DNA of 43,777 nucleotides from Bacillus sp. EB600 (GTDB lineage: Bacteria; Bacillota; Bacilli; Bacillales; Cytobacillaceae): contig NZ_JAEVLT010000037.1 of assembly GCF_024494385.1 (NCBI RefSeq), positions 1-43,777 on the forward strand. The letters run 5' to 3'. The notes below the pieces were generated by a model. That model was not told the origin of the DNA. It did no database searches and saw only the letters and a list, made by a program, of their open reading frames with translations. The first letter of the stretch is position 1; each line of letters starts with the position of its first letter. Below are positions 30,970-39,430 of this stretch, one piece after another. The position numbers and the translations under genes were made by a program.

Positions 30970-32922
30970 ATGGAACAATCAAAAAAAACAAAGGTACCTT
31001 TATTTAAAGTTCCGACACCACACTCAATCATTAAACAGGCGTTAACGATTACCAAGAACCCGTTTCCGTGGGTAAAGGCTTTTAGCGCTGGGATAGCAGC
31101 CTTCCTGCCCGTCTTTATTGGGTTATTATTTGGAAATATCCAATATGGACTGCTAGCTGGCATGGGGAGCTTTACCTATCTTTATGTATTTTCCGTGCCT
31201 TATGCTCAAAGAGCTAAAAAGCTATTTTCTGTGGTGCTTGGGATCACATTTGTAGTGGCATTGGGGTCTATTTCTGCCCCTTACCCACTTATTTCCGCGA
31301 TCTTAATGGGGATGATCGGGGCATTTGTTGTATTTGTGTTTGGAGCATTAAGAATCCCCGGGCCGTCGGCAATCTTTTTCATATTAGTTTTTGCCATGAC
31401 AACAGGGATGCCTGTCCATCCAGAGCTTGCTTTATTGCGCGCGAGTCTACCCTTTCTTGGGGGAGCATTATCGATGCTGATTGCGATGCTCGGCTGGTTT
31501 TTTAATCCACATGGTCCTGAAGTACGTGTCGTCCAAAGAGTGTATCGAGAATTAGCAACATTTCTCGATTCTGTTGGTACGGATACATTTCATCAAGCAA
31601 GGCATAGAACTTTATTAGCGATGAAAGAAGCAGAAGATACACTTGCAGCGGGTTATATTCCGTGGCGGGTTACGGAATTATTTAAACGATTGTATGTAGT
31701 CAATAATCATGCCAGCATCATTTATATGTACATAAATGAACATTTTGCAAAACAAAGCTCAAAAATTCCATCGGAATTGAGTGCTTCTGTTCGTAAACTT
31801 GCAAATTCGCTTGACCCAAATCATGAAAGTGACGTCGAAAAAATTCTTCAACCCGAACAGATGGATAATGCAACCGCCCGGTTATTTTCAATCATATATG
31901 ATGCGGATGCAGTCTTGAATGAACCGAATTCGAAGATTAACCAAGTAATCCGAATTTCAAAACCATCACTAAAGACTATTTTTTTGGGGGCCTTTGATAA
32001 AAACTCAATTGTTTTTATTACCTCATTGCGATACGGAGTAATTCTTACTATCGCCGCAATCGTCGCGTATCTGTTTGAATTTCAACGGGCCTATTGGGTA
32101 CCGCTATCCTGTGCGGCGGTTATATCGGGGGCGACCATTGTATCTACCTATCATCGTGCCATTCAACGATTGATTGGAACAATCGTCGGAATCCTGATCG
32201 CGAGTTTTGTGCTCTGGTTTGAGCCTGAAGGATTACTGATTGCGTTCTTAATCTTTTTACTGACGTTTATAACAGAGCTCTTTATTGTCCGAAATTACGC
32301 TTTAGCCGCTTTGTTCTTTACCCCCAATGCATTAATCATGGCAGAAAGTACGAGCCTGGGGCATAGCTTTTCTTATTTTGCATCAGCGAGAATAGTTGAT
32401 GTTATTATCGGTAGTATGATCGGTCTTATCGGAGTGCTGTTTGTTGGCAGGCGTTCTGCCTCCAGCCGGCTTCCCCATTTAATTTCTAAAACGATCCGAA
32501 GTCAAGCACAATTTTTATATCTCCTTTTCTCTGAAAAAGAAAGTGGCTTAACAGCTTTAAAGACCAAAGAGCAGCTCAAAATGCAAACGAATTTAACCAA
32601 TTTAAAAACAATCTATAGTACAGCCTTGGGTGAGATTCCAATCAATAAACAAGCAGTGGATTATTATTGGCCGGTTATTTTTTGCATTGAGCAATTAAGC
32701 TATTTGCTTGAAGCCTGTCCAAAAAGCTCCAAGTGTCCCGTACTTTCTGATGAAAATCTTGCTCAATTACTGCTTGTTTTTGAATCCATGGCTACTGCGA
32801 CTAATCGCTTCCAGCCTCCGGCAAAAAAATATATTCCCAAAATAGAAGGTTTCTCAAGTATTGAAAAAGAAATCACGCTCTTGCAAAATGCTTTGCTGAT
32901 GAAAGAAAAAATTTCCGTATAG
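30970..32922 (+). CDS. FUSC-family transporter
   Basis: A 650-residue protein with two similar halves, each with a hydrophobic bundle of about five to six segments (VKAFSAGIAAFLPVFIGLL at about 36-55; SLRYGVILTIAAIVAYLFEF at about 355-375) and a soluble helical part. This is the YccS/AaeB-like FUSC fold, thought to export organic (often aromatic) acids. The second half carries the usual RAYWVPLSCAAVISG signature. The ATG follows AAGTAGAGC, a weak ribosome site. It stands alone, after the flavinylation operon. A link to the aromatic island 6 kb upstream is tempting but unsupported. Confidence 0.8.
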   Translation: MEQSKKTKVPLFKVPTPHSIIKQALTITKNPFPWVKAFSAGIAAFLPVFIGLLFGNIQYGLLAGMGSFTYLYVFSVPYAQRAKKLFSVVLGITFVVALGSISAPYPLISAILMGMIGAFVVFVFGALRIPGPSAIFFILVFAMTTGMPVHPELALLRASLPFLGGALSMLIAMLGWFFNPHGPEVRVVQRVYRELATFLDSVGTDTFHQARHRTLLAMKEAEDTLAAGYIPWRVTELFKRLYVVNNHASIIYMYINEHFAKQSSKIPSELSASVRKLANSLDPNHESDVEKILQPEQMDNATARLFSIIYDADAVLNEPNSKINQVIRISKPSLKTIFLGAFDKNSIVFITSLRYGVILTIAAIVAYLFEFQRAYWVPLSCAAVISGATIVSTYHRAIQRLIGTIVGILIASFVLWFEPEGLLIAFLIFLLTFITELFIVRNYALAALFFTPNALIMAESTSLGHSFSYFASARIVDVIIGSMIGLIGVLFVGRRSASSRLPHLISKTIRSQAQFLYLLFSEKESGLTALKTKEQLKMQTNLTNLKTIYSTALGEIPINKQAVDYYWPVIFCIEQLSYLLEACPKSSKCPVLSDENLAQLLLVFESMATATNRFQPPAKKYIPKIEGFSSIEKEITLLQNALLMKEKISV

Positions 32923-33052
32923 AGGGAAATGTAGTCAATAGATGTTACCAATCATATTGATGGGTTAGATTAGACAAAATAATGACAATGAGGGGATATG
33001 CTTACAAACTTCTCATTGGTATTAATTTTTTGGATTAGCTGGGAGGATATTT

Positions 33053-33262
33053 ATGCCAAATGTTGAGGTTAGCTGTTCTGTAGCAAATTGTGACTTTCAT
33101 GCGGAAGGAAATATATGTGGAGCTAATAAAATCACAATTGACATGGATTTTCAATCAAAGTATAATACAGAGTTTTCTCAAGAACTTGACTTTAAAAGCC
33201 GTAAGGAAGAGGCAAGTCATTCTGCAGAAACCTGCTGCAAAACGTTCAAACCAAAGTTTTGA
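33053..33262 (+). CDS. DUF1540 cysteine-rich small protein
   Basis: Sixty-nine residues with six cysteines: CSVANC in the first 14 residues, C22 in NICGANK, and TCCK at the C-terminus. This is the DUF1540 pattern of small Bacillus/Clostridium proteins, which are thought to bind metal through their cysteines. The ribosome site is GGGAGG. It is single and followed by a terminator at 33351. Confidence 0.85.
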   Translation: MPNVEVSCSVANCDFHAEGNICGANKITIDMDFQSKYNTEFSQELDFKSRKEEASHSAETCCKTFKPKF

Positions 33263-33350
33263 TTAGCAGTATCCCTGAAGAATGTTAACCATATTGCGTT
33301 CAGAAAATGACTAAGGATTAGCAAACAATTCCATCAACAAAATCACTAAC

Positions 33351-33380
33351 AAAGGCCTCGGGTTGATCCGGGCCTTTTTA
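33351..33380 (+). terminator. Terminator after DUF1540 gene
   Basis: AAAGGCC...CGG pairs with CCG...GGCCTTTTTA around a GTTGAT loop. Confidence 0.75.
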
Positions 33381-33394
33381 GTATTGTATATAAC

Positions 33395-33421
33395 GTCGCT
33401 AAACGGGCGCTTCCGCTTTTC
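33395..33421. repeat. Dispersed 27-base repeat, left copy (inverted to 35777)
   Basis: The word TCGCTAAACGGGCGCTTCCG is, as reverse complement, nearly identical to 35777-35804. It lies at the 3' end of the antiporter gene. It resembles an abundant intergenic repeat of Bacillus chromosomes as far as I recall. Confidence 0.55.
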
Positions 33422-33424
33422 TTT

Positions 33425-34744
33425 TTAGTGCAACGTTTTTACATTTTTCTTATCCTGCTTCTGAGTTGAGGCCAGCTTTTCATCACCGGGCATTAATTTC
33501 CATCCTTTTTGGAGGACAAAACGGAGCCAGGTTCCTGGGAACCAGGATGTTACTAGTGCTAACATAACAAGAATGGCAAAAAGGTCTTGGTTAATAATTC
33601 CGGTTGAATATGCGACAGAGGAAAGAACAATCCCTGGTCCGCCACGATTGTTAATGGCAATGCCAAGATTGAAGCTCGTGAGCCGGTCAAATTTCATCAT
33701 CCTAGATGAAATGTAGACAGCTAATGTTTGGGTGATGGTAGCTATTAGCAAATAACCTAGGAAAAACAAGAGGTTAAAATGCTGAACGAGATTTAGCTGT
33801 AACCCAACGGTTGCGAAGTAAATCGGGATAAACCAAGAAAAAGATATATTCGCTACCCCTTGTTCAATTCTTTCTGATACGATCCTTGGCATGGCAAACT
33901 TTACAATAATACCGGCTAATAGTGCTCCAAAGATCGTTTCTACATGGAGAGAACCGGCAATAGCAGCAAGCATGAACATAATAAATAGAAAATAACCTAG
34001 ATTTGATGACCTAAACAATAGGTTCATTTTTAAAAAGGTAACTCGATTAAAGAGTAAGTAGCCTAATATCAATACCCCCACTATGAATCCGACACTGATG
34101 GAAATACTTTTGAGGCCGCTGCCAATTGTAAAAATCCCGTCATTGCTGGCAAGTGACGTCGCAAAGCCTAATGCGATCCATAATAAGATATCATGAATGC
34201 CTGCACAGGCAATGACGATTTTTGCAAATCGGGTCGGCATAATCCCAAGATCATTAAAGATCTTCGATATAACAGGTATGGATGTTACAGCAATGGAAAT
34301 CGCGATCACTATTTTTAAAGCAAGCAAGTTGTTGGCTGTTCCTAAGTAAGGAGTGATATTAAGTGTATCTGCTGCCAGCCAGCCGACAATAAAAGCAGGA
34401 ATGGTGGCTCCAGCTACTAAAACGGATGTGACTTTCACATCTTCTTTTGTAAAGTTGGTTTGAAATTTTAGCCCTGAGCAGAACATTAGCATAAGCAACC
34501 CAAACTGATAAAGGAGACCAAAAAACTTTTCCTCTGCTGGGAACCCTAAAAACATCCAATGGAAAGCATTTGGAAAATAATGTCCTAACAGTGTCGGCCC
34601 TAATACGATCCCTGCGAAAACTTCTCCAATAACCCGTGGAATATACATGCGCTCTGCCATAAATCCGAATAAATGTGCTGTGGCCAATAAGCACCCCATC
34701 GCAAATAGAAAATGACTGATCTCTGATCCTTGTAAACTAAACAT
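33425..34744 (-). CDS. CPA2-type cation/proton antiporter
   Basis: A 439-residue membrane protein with about twelve hydrophobic segments in the KefB/NapA (CPA2) pattern: GEVFAGIVLGPTLLG in segment 2, CSGLKFQTNF, a discontinuous-helix region TSIPVISKIFNDLG, and GPGIVLSSVAYSTGII near the end. It lacks the C-terminal TrkA-N domain of KefB/KefC and is just the transport core. It exchanges Na+ or K+ for protons across the cytoplasmic membrane. The start at 34744 has a GGGGGGATC ribosome site. It is divergently placed from the PepSY gene. Confidence 0.88.
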   Translation of the reverse strand: MFSLQGSEISHFLFAMGCLLATAHLFGFMAERMYIPRVIGEVFAGIVLGPTLLGHYFPNAFHWMFLGFPAEEKFFGLLYQFGLLMLMFCSGLKFQTNFTKEDVKVTSVLVAGATIPAFIVGWLAADTLNITPYLGTANNLLALKIVIAISIAVTSIPVISKIFNDLGIMPTRFAKIVIACAGIHDILLWIALGFATSLASNDGIFTIGSGLKSISISVGFIVGVLILGYLLFNRVTFLKMNLLFRSSNLGYFLFIMFMLAAIAGSLHVETIFGALLAGIIVKFAMPRIVSERIEQGVANISFSWFIPIYFATVGLQLNLVQHFNLLFFLGYLLIATITQTLAVYISSRMMKFDRLTSFNLGIAINNRGGPGIVLSSVAYSTGIINQDLFAILVMLALVTSWFPGTWLRFVLQKGWKLMPGDEKLASTQKQDKKNVKTLH

Positions 34745-34970
34745 ACATTCCGATCCCCCCAGTTACTGTTGCCACTACCATAACTTATGCATCCAAAGGG
34801 ACAACCGTTATAGGCGACAAGCTTATATTTTCGTTTTAGAACAATAATCTTCTTAAAACTTTTCTAAGGTAATTCCATGTGAAAGCTTCCTAATTAAAAA
34901 ATCTAAAGGTTGCCTGAATAATTTCATCCAGTATTCACAAACTAAAGAAAAGAAAAAATAAGGAGTGTAC

Positions 34971-35345
34971 ATGATGAAAAAAGTTCTTGTAGTTGCTTTA
35001 CTTTTATCAATTAATTTATGTTCTGGTTTATTTGCCCAGTCCACTAAGGCACAAGGGATAAACTCGCTTGCAGCCATCAGTATGGAAAAGGCTAAGCAAA
35101 TTGCATTAGGAAAAGTGAAAGGTCAAATCGTTAGCGCGAAAATTGAAAAGGATGACGGAATAACAAAATATGAAATTATTGTCCAGGCAAAGGATGGAAA
35201 GTATGAAGTGGAAATTGATAAAGCGACAGGTAAGGTATTAGAGGTTGAGAAGGAAGGATCAGGAAATAGGAGCGGCACTGATGACGACCATCATGAAGGC
35301 GATGATGATCACCATGAAGGTGATGATGATCGCAATGATGACTAA
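34971..35345 (+). CDS. Secreted PepSY-domain protein with Asp/His tail
   Basis: A 124-residue protein: signal peptide (VLVVALLLSINLCSGLFAQS), one PepSY domain (ISMEKAKQIALGKVKG, YEIIVQAKDGKYEVEIDKAT, GKVLEVEKEG), and a repetitive acidic-histidine tail (DDDHHEGDDDHHEGDDD). PepSY domains restrain peptidases or act near the membrane. The tail is a likely divalent-metal chelator. ATG 34971/34974 with AAGGAG is preferred to GTG 34965. It shares style with the small secreted gene 45 bases downstream. Confidence 0.8.
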   Translation: MMKKVLVVALLLSINLCSGLFAQSTKAQGINSLAAISMEKAKQIALGKVKGQIVSAKIEKDDGITKYEIIVQAKDGKYEVEIDKATGKVLEVEKEGSGNRSGTDDDHHEGDDDHHEGDDDRNDD

Positions 35346-35390
35346 TCTCAGAATGAACCGCAAAATTTTGGTTAAAGAGGTTTTAAGTGG

Positions 35391-35774
35391 ATGGCAAAAG
35401 TATTAATTTCCTGTATGATTCTATGTGGCTTCTTTTTCTCATCACTTGTCACACAGGCTAAAGAAGCGGACCAAGTAAACCAACAAGAAAAAGAATTGTA
35501 TGACCCAGAGATGAATTGTACGAAAAATATCAAATACAATTGGGCACAGCGAAAACAGCTTGAGCAAGTCTATAAGCGGATCTACCGGGACTATAGTGAC
35601 TTAATTAAGGTTTATTCCCAAGCCGGGGCATTGCCACCAGAGCAAACAAAAATAAGACACATTATGCTGAATAACTATATTAAAACTTTTTACAAAAGAA
35701 ATTACAGATGGTGCTCGGAGCATGAATCCGATGAATGGGAAGAAGAATGGTACAACAATGATAATGGTGATTAA
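35391..35774 (+). CDS. Small secreted protein, unknown
   Basis: A 127-residue protein with a signal peptide (LISCMILCGFFFSSLVTQAK) and a mature part rich in Tyr, Lys and Glu: YDPEMNCTKNIKYNW, then a helical YKRIYRDYSDLIKVY and WCSEHESDEWEEEWYNN. It has two cysteines (C43 and one near C117) that could pair, and an acidic tail. I do not recognise it. It follows the PepSY gene and is probably co-transcribed. Confidence 0.7.
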   Translation: MAKVLISCMILCGFFFSSLVTQAKEADQVNQQEKELYDPEMNCTKNIKYNWAQRKQLEQVYKRIYRDYSDLIKVYSQAGALPPEQTKIRHIMLNNYIKTFYKRNYRWCSEHESDEWEEEWYNNDNGD

Positions 35775-35776
35775 AA

Positions 35777-35804
35777 GAAAAGCAGAAAGCGCCCGTTAGC
35801 GAAG
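35777..35804. repeat. Dispersed 27-base repeat, right copy
   Basis: GAAAGCGCCCGTTAGCGA matches the reverse complement of 33395-33421 with one base gap and one change. The two copies bracket the antiporter, PepSY and secreted genes as an inverted pair. Confidence 0.55.
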
Positions 35805-35897
35805 TACACTAGTCGCTCCGCACGCCACATTAAACCCTTTATTTTTTTAGTGAAGTATATTGCTTTTCGTAGCATGGTTATCTCTAGCTAGATAGTG

Positions 35898-35934
35898 AAA
35901 AAAGAATCTGAGCCCCCGCTCTGATTCTTTTTTT
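35898..35934 (+). terminator. Terminator after the secreted-protein unit
   Basis: AAGAATC...GAGC pairs with GCTC...GATTCTTTTTTT around CCCC. Confidence 0.85.
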
Positions 35935-35969
35935 GCTTGTCCGGCATAAAATGGTGAAGGAAAGGTGGA

Positions 35970-36353
35970 ATGCGGGGCATGTATTTGGCTGTAGGGATCG
36001 GAGGAATTCTTGGTGCGGTGCTAAGATTTTTAATTTATAAGTGGTTATTAATAGCTGGTCATATTCCTCTTGCTGGAACTTTATGTGTTAACCTATCAGG
36101 CTGCTTTATACTTGGTTATCTTCAGGGCTTGGCAAGAATCTATGAGCTGCCAAAGTGGTTCGTCCTCGGAGTTGGAACTGGATTTATAGGCGCATTCACA
36201 ACTTTTTCAACCTTCAGCATTGAGGTGGTTTCTTATTTTGATAAAGGCTATATAGTCTTCCCAGCCTTTTACCTTTTAGCAAGCTCCATTGGGGGCTACG
36301 TACTCGTTTATTTCGGCTTTTCTCTTACTAGCTATAAAAAGAAGGATGTGTAG
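35970..36353 (+). CDS. crcB: Fluoride channel CrcB/Fluc, subunit 1
   Basis: A 127-residue protein with four membrane segments and the family signatures GGILGAVLRF, GTLCVNLSGCF (pore Asn) and GTGFIGAFTTFSTFSIE (Phe-box, Na+ site). It is a fluoride-exporting half-channel that works as a dual-topology dimer. The ATG at 35970 or 35979 may be the start; AAGGAAAGG precedes. It is paired with a second crcB directly downstream, which suggests a heterodimer. No crcB riboswitch motif is visible upstream. Confidence 0.9.
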   Translation: MRGMYLAVGIGGILGAVLRFLIYKWLLIAGHIPLAGTLCVNLSGCFILGYLQGLARIYELPKWFVLGVGTGFIGAFTTFSTFSIEVVSYFDKGYIVFPAFYLLASSIGGYVLVYFGFSLTSYKKKDV

Positions 36354-36360
36354 AAAGTGC

Positions 36361-36717
36361 ATGGTTGAACAAATTTGGCTTGTAGGTTTAGGCGGATTCT
36401 TCGGTGCAGCAGCAAGATATTGGGTAAACCTTACTTTCTCAAAAACAAAGTTATTTCCGCTGGGAACCTTTGTCGTTAACCTAACCGGCTCTTTGTTAAT
36501 GGGGCTCCTCCTGGGAAACGAGTGGATTCCTCTTTCTGTCAGTTTATTAGTAGGTACAGGGTTTTTAGGGGCATACACTACCTTTTCAACGTTTAATTTT
36601 GAACTTTTTTTATTGAATAAAAGTCAGCGGCGGTTTATGTTTCTTCTTTATTTATTCAGCAGTTATTTACTTGGAATTCTATTAGCCGGACTAGGATATT
36701 GGATTGGTAAACAATAG
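36361..36717 (+). CDS. crcB: Fluoride channel CrcB/Fluc, subunit 2
   Basis: A 118-residue CrcB with GGFFGAAARYWVNL, GTFVVNLTGSLLMG and GTGFLGAYTTFSTFNFE, so all family motifs are present. The start at ATG 36361 lies 8 bases after the stop of subunit 1 and has only AGAAAGTG, consistent with translational coupling. Its in-frame upstream extension overlaps subunit 1 and is not coding. Together with subunit 1 it is likely to form the antiparallel fluoride exporter. Confidence 0.9.
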   Translation: MVEQIWLVGLGGFFGAAARYWVNLTFSKTKLFPLGTFVVNLTGSLLMGLLLGNEWIPLSVSLLVGTGFLGAYTTFSTFNFELFLLNKSQRRFMFLLYLFSSYLLGILLAGLGYWIGKQ

Positions 36718-36729
36718 ACCCGCCGTTCC

Positions 36730-37125
36730 TTAACTTTTAACTGTAAATTGTCCGCAAGCCATGTAAAAACCATTAAAGACCTCAACCTGATAGTTTCCTC
36801 CTTTTGGAATGCCTTCTATGGATAGTTGAAAACTATGAGGGCTTTTATAATTTCCCAATATAGATCCTTGACCATAGATGGTTCTTTTTCCCCACCAACT
36901 TTTTCTTACAACAGAATAACGAATCGTCTCTCCTTCCGCTAAAACCTCTTGAAAACCAACAATGGTGATCGAGCGATTGTGAACAGAAAAGGGTGAACTA
37001 TAATAACAACAACAATCTACACCCAAACCCCAATCACTATATTCCATTCTTCTCTTCTTCTTTCCTTGTCTAAAGTGTAAAAGTATATTTTTTATAGTGC
37101 TTACGATCATGAGATAAGTGCTCAT
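36730..37125 (-). CDS. Hypothetical protein, start uncertain
   Basis: A leftward frame of 131 codons from ATG 37125 (AGAGGTGATT site) or 105 codons from ATG 37047 (AAGGAAAG). The distinctive part begins MEYSDWGLGVDCCCYYSSPF and is followed by a small beta-rich domain (ITIVGFQEV, GNYQVEVFNGFYMACGQF), suggesting an exposed globular domain with a Cys-rich lead. I do not recognise it. The first 26 codons in the longer form look hydrophobic/basic and may be a false extension. Confidence 0.5.
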   Translation of the reverse strand: MSTYLMIVSTIKNILLHFRQGKKKRRMEYSDWGLGVDCCCYYSSPFSVHNRSITIVGFQEVLAEGETIRYSVVRKSWWGKRTIYGQGSILGNYKSPHSFQLSIEGIPKGGNYQVEVFNGFYMACGQFTVKS

Positions 37126-37288
37126 TTGGCAGCTAATCACCTCTCCTTTAACCTGTCACTATATTATTTGTCCGTTTTCGTTTTTGGGAACGGCTAGTAC
37201 ACATATAGGGGCCGCCTTTTATTGAAAAAAGCAAGAAAACACCAAAAATGAAAGAATTATGGGAATATTTAATAAAATAGGTAACAGC

Positions 37289-37318
37289 TTGACCAATAAA
37301 TCGACATATTGTTACAAT
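37289..37318 (+). promoter_or_regulatory. guaA promoter
   Basis: TTGACC (37289-37294) and TACAAT (37313-37318) are spaced 18 bases and stand about 27 bases before the riboswitch. Confidence 0.6.
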
Positions 37319-37344
37319 ATGGTGGAAATTCATACGTACGTTTT

Positions 37345-37415
37345 CCTTCATATATCCTCGATTATACGGTTCGAGAGTCTCTACCGGGTTACCATAAATA
37401 GCCTGACTATGAAGG
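37345..37415 (+). ncRNA. Purine riboswitch upstream of guaA
   Basis: P1 is CCTTCATA (37345-37352) with TATGAAGG (37408-37415). The conserved core AGAGTCTCTACCGGGTTACC, TAAAT and GACTATG lies between. The key base of the GACTATG box is C, the guanine/hypoxanthine type (adenine sensors have U). Confidence 0.9.
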
Positions 37416-37475
37416 CAGAAATTTACAGCTAGTGTTTTTTGCAAGGAAACTAGATTTCTGCCTTCTTATTTTTAT
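37411..37475 (+). terminator. Riboswitch-controlled terminator of guaA
   Basis: GAAGGCAGAAAT and ATTTCTGCCTTC pair around a lesser stem CTAGT / ACTAG, followed by a T-rich run. The left arm begins inside the 3' strand of riboswitch P1. Confidence 0.8.
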
Positions 37476-37576
37476 TAAAAAAGAGGGAAGAGTTCTAGTT
37501 TTCTTTTTTTTTGTTATGTTTTTCGGATTGCGGCGGAAACTAAATTTATGAACTATTTAGAAAGAGGTGGCTAACC

Positions 37577-39115
37577 TTGACGGGTAAGCAAGAAATGATT
37601 GTAGTCCTAGACTTTGGCAGTCAATATAACCAGCTGATTACACGTAGAATCCGTGAATTTGGCGTGTATAGCGAACTTCATCCCCACACTATTACGGCGG
37701 AAGAAATCAAGAAATTAAATCCAAAGGGAATCATTTTCTCTGGTGGACCAAACAGTGTATATGATGAAAATTCATTTCGCTGTGATGAAAAGATTTTTGA
37801 AATGGGCCTTCCGATCCTTGGTATCTGCTACGGAATGCAGTTAATGACACTTTATTATGGCGGAAAAGTAGAGAAAGCTAAGAATCGCGAGTATGGAAAA
37901 GCTGTATTAAATGTGCAAAATCCATCGGCACTATTCAAAGGATTGCCTGATGAACAAACTGTATGGATGAGTCATGGTGACCTGGTCGTTGAGGCCCCAA
38001 ATGGCTTTGTTGTTGACGGCACAAGCCCGTCTTGCCCAATTTCAGCAATGAGTGACAAAGAGCGAAAGCTATATGCAGTTCAGTTCCATCCAGAGGTACG
38101 CCATTCTGTTTACGGAAATGAACTTCTGAAAAATTTTGTTTTCGAGGTTTGCCAATGTGCGGGTAATTGGTCAATGGAAAACTTTATTGAAATTCAAATA
38201 GAGAAAATTCGCCAAACTGTTGGTGATAAAAAGGTATTATGTGCATTAAGCGGCGGTGTGGATTCTTCTGTTGTTGCTGTGTTAATTCATAAAGCAATCG
38301 GCGACCAATTGACATGTATTTTTGTCGATCATGGCCTGCTTCGTAAATATGAAGCAGAAGGTGTAATGAAAACATTGGCTGACGGCTTTAAAATGAACGT
38401 GATCAAGGTTGATGCCAAAGACCGCTTCTTTTCCAAGCTTGAAGGTGTGTCAGATCCTGAGAAAAAGCGAAAAATTATCGGCAACGAATTTATTTATGTA
38501 TTTGATGATGAAGCAACAAAGCTTAAAGGGATTGAATTTCTGGCACAAGGTACCCTTTATACAGACGTAATTGAGAGCGGGACGGCAACTGCTCAAACGA
38601 TTAAATCTCATCACAATGTCGGTGGACTTCCTGAAGATATGCAATTCAAATTGATTGAACCGCTAAATACGCTGTTTAAGGATGAGGTTCGTGCACTTGG
38701 AACTCAGCTTGGAATGCCGGATGAAATCGTTTGGAGACAGCCATTTCCAGGACCAGGCCTTGGTATTCGTGTTCTCGGAGCCATTTCCGAAGACAAGCTT
38801 GAAATCGTAAGGGAATCTGATTGGATTTTACGCGATGAAATTAAAAAGGCTGGATTAGACCGTGATATTTGGCAGTACTTTACCGTATTACCGAACATTC
38901 GCAGCGTAGGGGTAATGGGTGATGCAAGAACATATGATTATACAATCGGTATTCGTGCAGTAACTTCTATTGATGGAATGACCTCCGATTGGGCAAGAAT
39001 CCCGTGGGAAGTTTTAGAAGTAATTTCTACAAGAATTGTTAACGAAGTACCTCATGTAAACAGAGTAGTTTATGATATAACGAGTAAGCCGCCAGCAACG
39101 ATCGAGTGGGAATAA
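37577..39115 (+). CDS. guaA: GMP synthase (glutamine-hydrolysing)
   Basis: A 512-residue full-length GuaA. The N-terminal class I glutaminase has Cys84 in GICYGMQ and FHPEVRHS further on. The ATP-pyrophosphatase domain has the P-loop CALSGGVDSSVVAV, and the C-terminal dimerisation domain has PFPGPGLGIRVLG and the final KPPATIEWE. It converts XMP, ATP and glutamine to GMP. The start is TTG 37577 with AGAGGTGG, as often in Bacillus. It is controlled by the guanine-type riboswitch upstream, so high guanine shuts it off. Confidence 0.97.
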   Translation: MTGKQEMIVVLDFGSQYNQLITRRIREFGVYSELHPHTITAEEIKKLNPKGIIFSGGPNSVYDENSFRCDEKIFEMGLPILGICYGMQLMTLYYGGKVEKAKNREYGKAVLNVQNPSALFKGLPDEQTVWMSHGDLVVEAPNGFVVDGTSPSCPISAMSDKERKLYAVQFHPEVRHSVYGNELLKNFVFEVCQCAGNWSMENFIEIQIEKIRQTVGDKKVLCALSGGVDSSVVAVLIHKAIGDQLTCIFVDHGLLRKYEAEGVMKTLADGFKMNVIKVDAKDRFFSKLEGVSDPEKKRKIIGNEFIYVFDDEATKLKGIEFLAQGTLYTDVIESGTATAQTIKSHHNVGGLPEDMQFKLIEPLNTLFKDEVRALGTQLGMPDEIVWRQPFPGPGLGIRVLGAISEDKLEIVRESDWILRDEIKKAGLDRDIWQYFTVLPNIRSVGVMGDARTYDYTIGIRAVTSIDGMTSDWARIPWEVLEVISTRIVNEVPHVNRVVYDITSKPPATIEWE

Positions 39116-39137
39116 CTAAATAAGCGGAATATTCCAG

Positions 39138-39187
39138 AAAATACGAACGTAATTATTAAAAAAATAATAAACGTTCGTATTTTTTAT
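39138..39187 (+). terminator. guaA terminator
   Basis: AATACGAACGT and ACGTTCGTATT pair, with an inner AATTATT / AATAAT stem, then TTTTTTATT. Confidence 0.8.
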
Positions 39188-39215
39188 TGACAGAGAAATA
39201 GGTCGTTGGTATGAT
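39187..39215 (+). promoter_or_regulatory. Permease gene promoter
   Basis: TTGACA (39187-39192) and TATGAT (39210-39215) are spaced 17 bases. It begins at the guaA terminator and leads to the second riboswitch. Confidence 0.75.
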
Positions 39216-39242
39216 ACAAAGGTACTTATAAATTCATATTGT

Positions 39243-39311
39243 TTTCGTATAATATTGGGAATATGGCCCAAGAGTTTCTACCAAGCTACCGTAAATGGCT
39301 TGACTACGAGG
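39243..39311 (+). ncRNA. Purine riboswitch upstream of the permease
   Basis: TCGTA (39245-39249) pairs with TACGA (39305-39309). Between them lie AAGAGTTTCTACCAAGC, ACCGTAAAT and GACTACG. The specificity base is C, so guanine/hypoxanthine type. Confidence 0.9.
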
Positions 39312-39361
39312 CAAGTGTAGTCTGGAAAGCATCTTCTTTCTATATCATTATGCCAATAGTC

Positions 39362-39391
39362 AACGCTCCGGTGGATACCGGAGCGTTTTTT
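39362..39391 (+). terminator. Riboswitch terminator before the permease
   Basis: AACGCTCCGGT and ACCGGAGCGTT flank a GGAT loop, followed by a T6 run. Confidence 0.9.
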
Positions 39392-39430
39392 GGTAATGAT
39401 ATTAGAGAGTAATTTTGGGAGGAAACAAAA

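Noticed and set aside
35805..35969. Fluoride (crcB) riboswitch before the crcB pair
   Set aside because: The conserved GGNGATGG-type core and pseudoknot sequence are not present; only a terminator is seen.
37148..37444. 98-codon minus-strand frame over the guaA leader
   Set aside because: It coincides with the purine riboswitch and promoter of guaA, which explain the sequence better.
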